DNA of 6,161 bases from an uncultured Muribaculum sp. (GTDB taxonomy: Bacteria; Bacteroidota; Bacteroidia; Bacteroidales; Muribaculaceae), in the NCBI GenBank assembly GCA_910589555.1, contig CAJUTE010000081.1:1-6161 (forward strand), written 5' to 3'. Position 1 is the first letter of the stretch. Each line of letters starts with the position of its first letter. This document shows, in pieces, positions 5,472 to 6,161 of this stretch. The notes under the pieces were generated by a model. The model made no database searches, had not been told where the DNA came from, and saw only the letters and a program-made list of their open reading frames with translations. A program made the position numbers and the translations under genes.

Positions 5472-6161
5472 AACAAAGCAACTCATTCAGCATTTCGCGG
5501 TTAGGGATGCTGTTCAAGCAAGACTACATTGAGAACTACCGCCAGCTTTTCCTCTCGTCGGGCTTCATAGTATTGTTGCTCTCGGTGATCTATATTTTAA
5601 TTTGCGCAAACTGCAGATATTATGCCGATGACAGCATATTCAATTCAAATATGAAGCACCATTCAATCGGCTGGTTGGTAGCGGTGTTCATCATCAGCGG
5701 CATGATTGCCGGATCAAGTATGTTCTCCTCGATGAGGAGATCGGCGGGCAGGCTCTCCACGCTCATGGTCCCGGCATCACAGCTTGAAAAATTCATCGAG
5801 CGTTGGCTTGTTGCGGTGCCCGGCTACATCATCGTGTTCGCGCTTGCGGCATTTGTCGCCGACCTCATCCGCATAGGCTTCTGTGAGTGGATTTTAGATC
5901 GCAGCACCACTGTTATAACCTTGAGCGATATCTTTGACGGCGTCTATCCGCTGCCCAAGAAAATCGCCACGGCTCTGCTCCTGTTCATGTTCGCGCAATC
6001 GTTCTTCGTTCTCGGAAGCATCGTGTGGCAGAAGCTCGCCGTGGTGAAGACATTCTGGGTTCTTGTGGCGATAGTCGCATTTTACGCCGCCGTTGCCGGC
6101 TGGATCATGTACACGTTCCAGAATCCGGAACTCAACTACAGCAACGCCGGCTCTATGTTTG
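5468..6161 (+). CDS. ABC transporter permease, 3' end beyond the window
   Basis: The frame is open from the ATG at 5468 to the window edge, giving 231 complete codons with no stop. The ATG shares 4 bp with the ATPase stop codon (ATGA), and this coupling decides the start. The protein begins with a short polar segment resembling a cytoplasmic elbow helix (RLGMLFKQDYIENYRQ). It has about five hydrophobic spans, near residues 29-48, 66-86, 113-137, 166-187 and 194-216. The motif TLMVPASQLEKFIERWL (98-114) between spans 2 and 3 is characteristic of Bacteroidetes ABC-2-like permeases encoded next to YtrB-like ATPases. It should form the membrane channel with the preceding ATPase. The substrate cannot be read from the sequence. 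Confidence 0.88.
   Translation, partial: MKQSNSFSISRLGMLFKQDYIENYRQLFLSSGFIVLLLSVIYILICANCRYYADDSIFNSNMKHHSIGWLVAVFIISGMIAGSSMFSSMRRSAGRLSTLMVPASQLEKFIERWLVAVPGYIIVFALAAFVADLIRIGFCEWILDRSTTVITLSDIFDGVYPLPKKIATALLLFMFAQSFFVLGSIVWQKLAVVKTFWVLVAIVAFYAAVAGWIMYTFQNPELNYSNAGSMF

Overview
The window looks like chromosomal DNA of a gut-type Bacteroidales bacterium; I cannot fix the genus. The signs are Bacteroidetes-type promoter elements (TATCTTTG at 170-177; TTTG, 19 nt, then TACCTTCG at 4501-4531), start codons preceded by A/T-rich sequence with no Shine-Dalgarno motif, and three lipoproteins of type V (FimA/Mfa1-like) pilus families. Every gene I can support is on the + strand.

Region 1 (1-4491) is a compact pilus operon. 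A non-coding leader (1-229) carries a degenerate 9-bp tandem repeat and a canonical -7 box. It is followed by a FimB/Mfa2-type anchor lipoprotein gene, a 415-aa FimA/Mfa1-like pilin, and a 625-aa pilin with an extra C-terminal domain that is probably a tip or accessory adhesin. A strong intrinsic terminator at 4458-4491 closes the operon. The usual model for these families is that the precursors are exported as lipoproteins and the pilins are trimmed after an arginine and polymerise by strand exchange. FimB/Mfa2 tethers the fibre to the outer membrane and the large subunit sits at the distal end.

The most striking point is that the anchor gene is split into two frames exactly at a run of eight G (710-717). 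The two halves join into one normal-length FimB/Mfa2 protein of about 327 aa if the run is read as nine G. This could be a phase-variable switch, programmed -1 frameshifting at G GGG GGT, or a sequencing error.

Region 2 (4492-6161) is a separate transcription unit for an ABC transporter of the YtrB-like kind: a 285-aa ATPase and, overlapping it by 4 bp, a membrane permease that runs off the window end. Its promoter is followed at once by an inverted repeat (arms GTGTATTA and TAATACAC) and a run of 8-bp direct repeats of the same half-site. This resembles an operator array for a GntR/YtrA-type repressor, but no repressor gene lies in the window.
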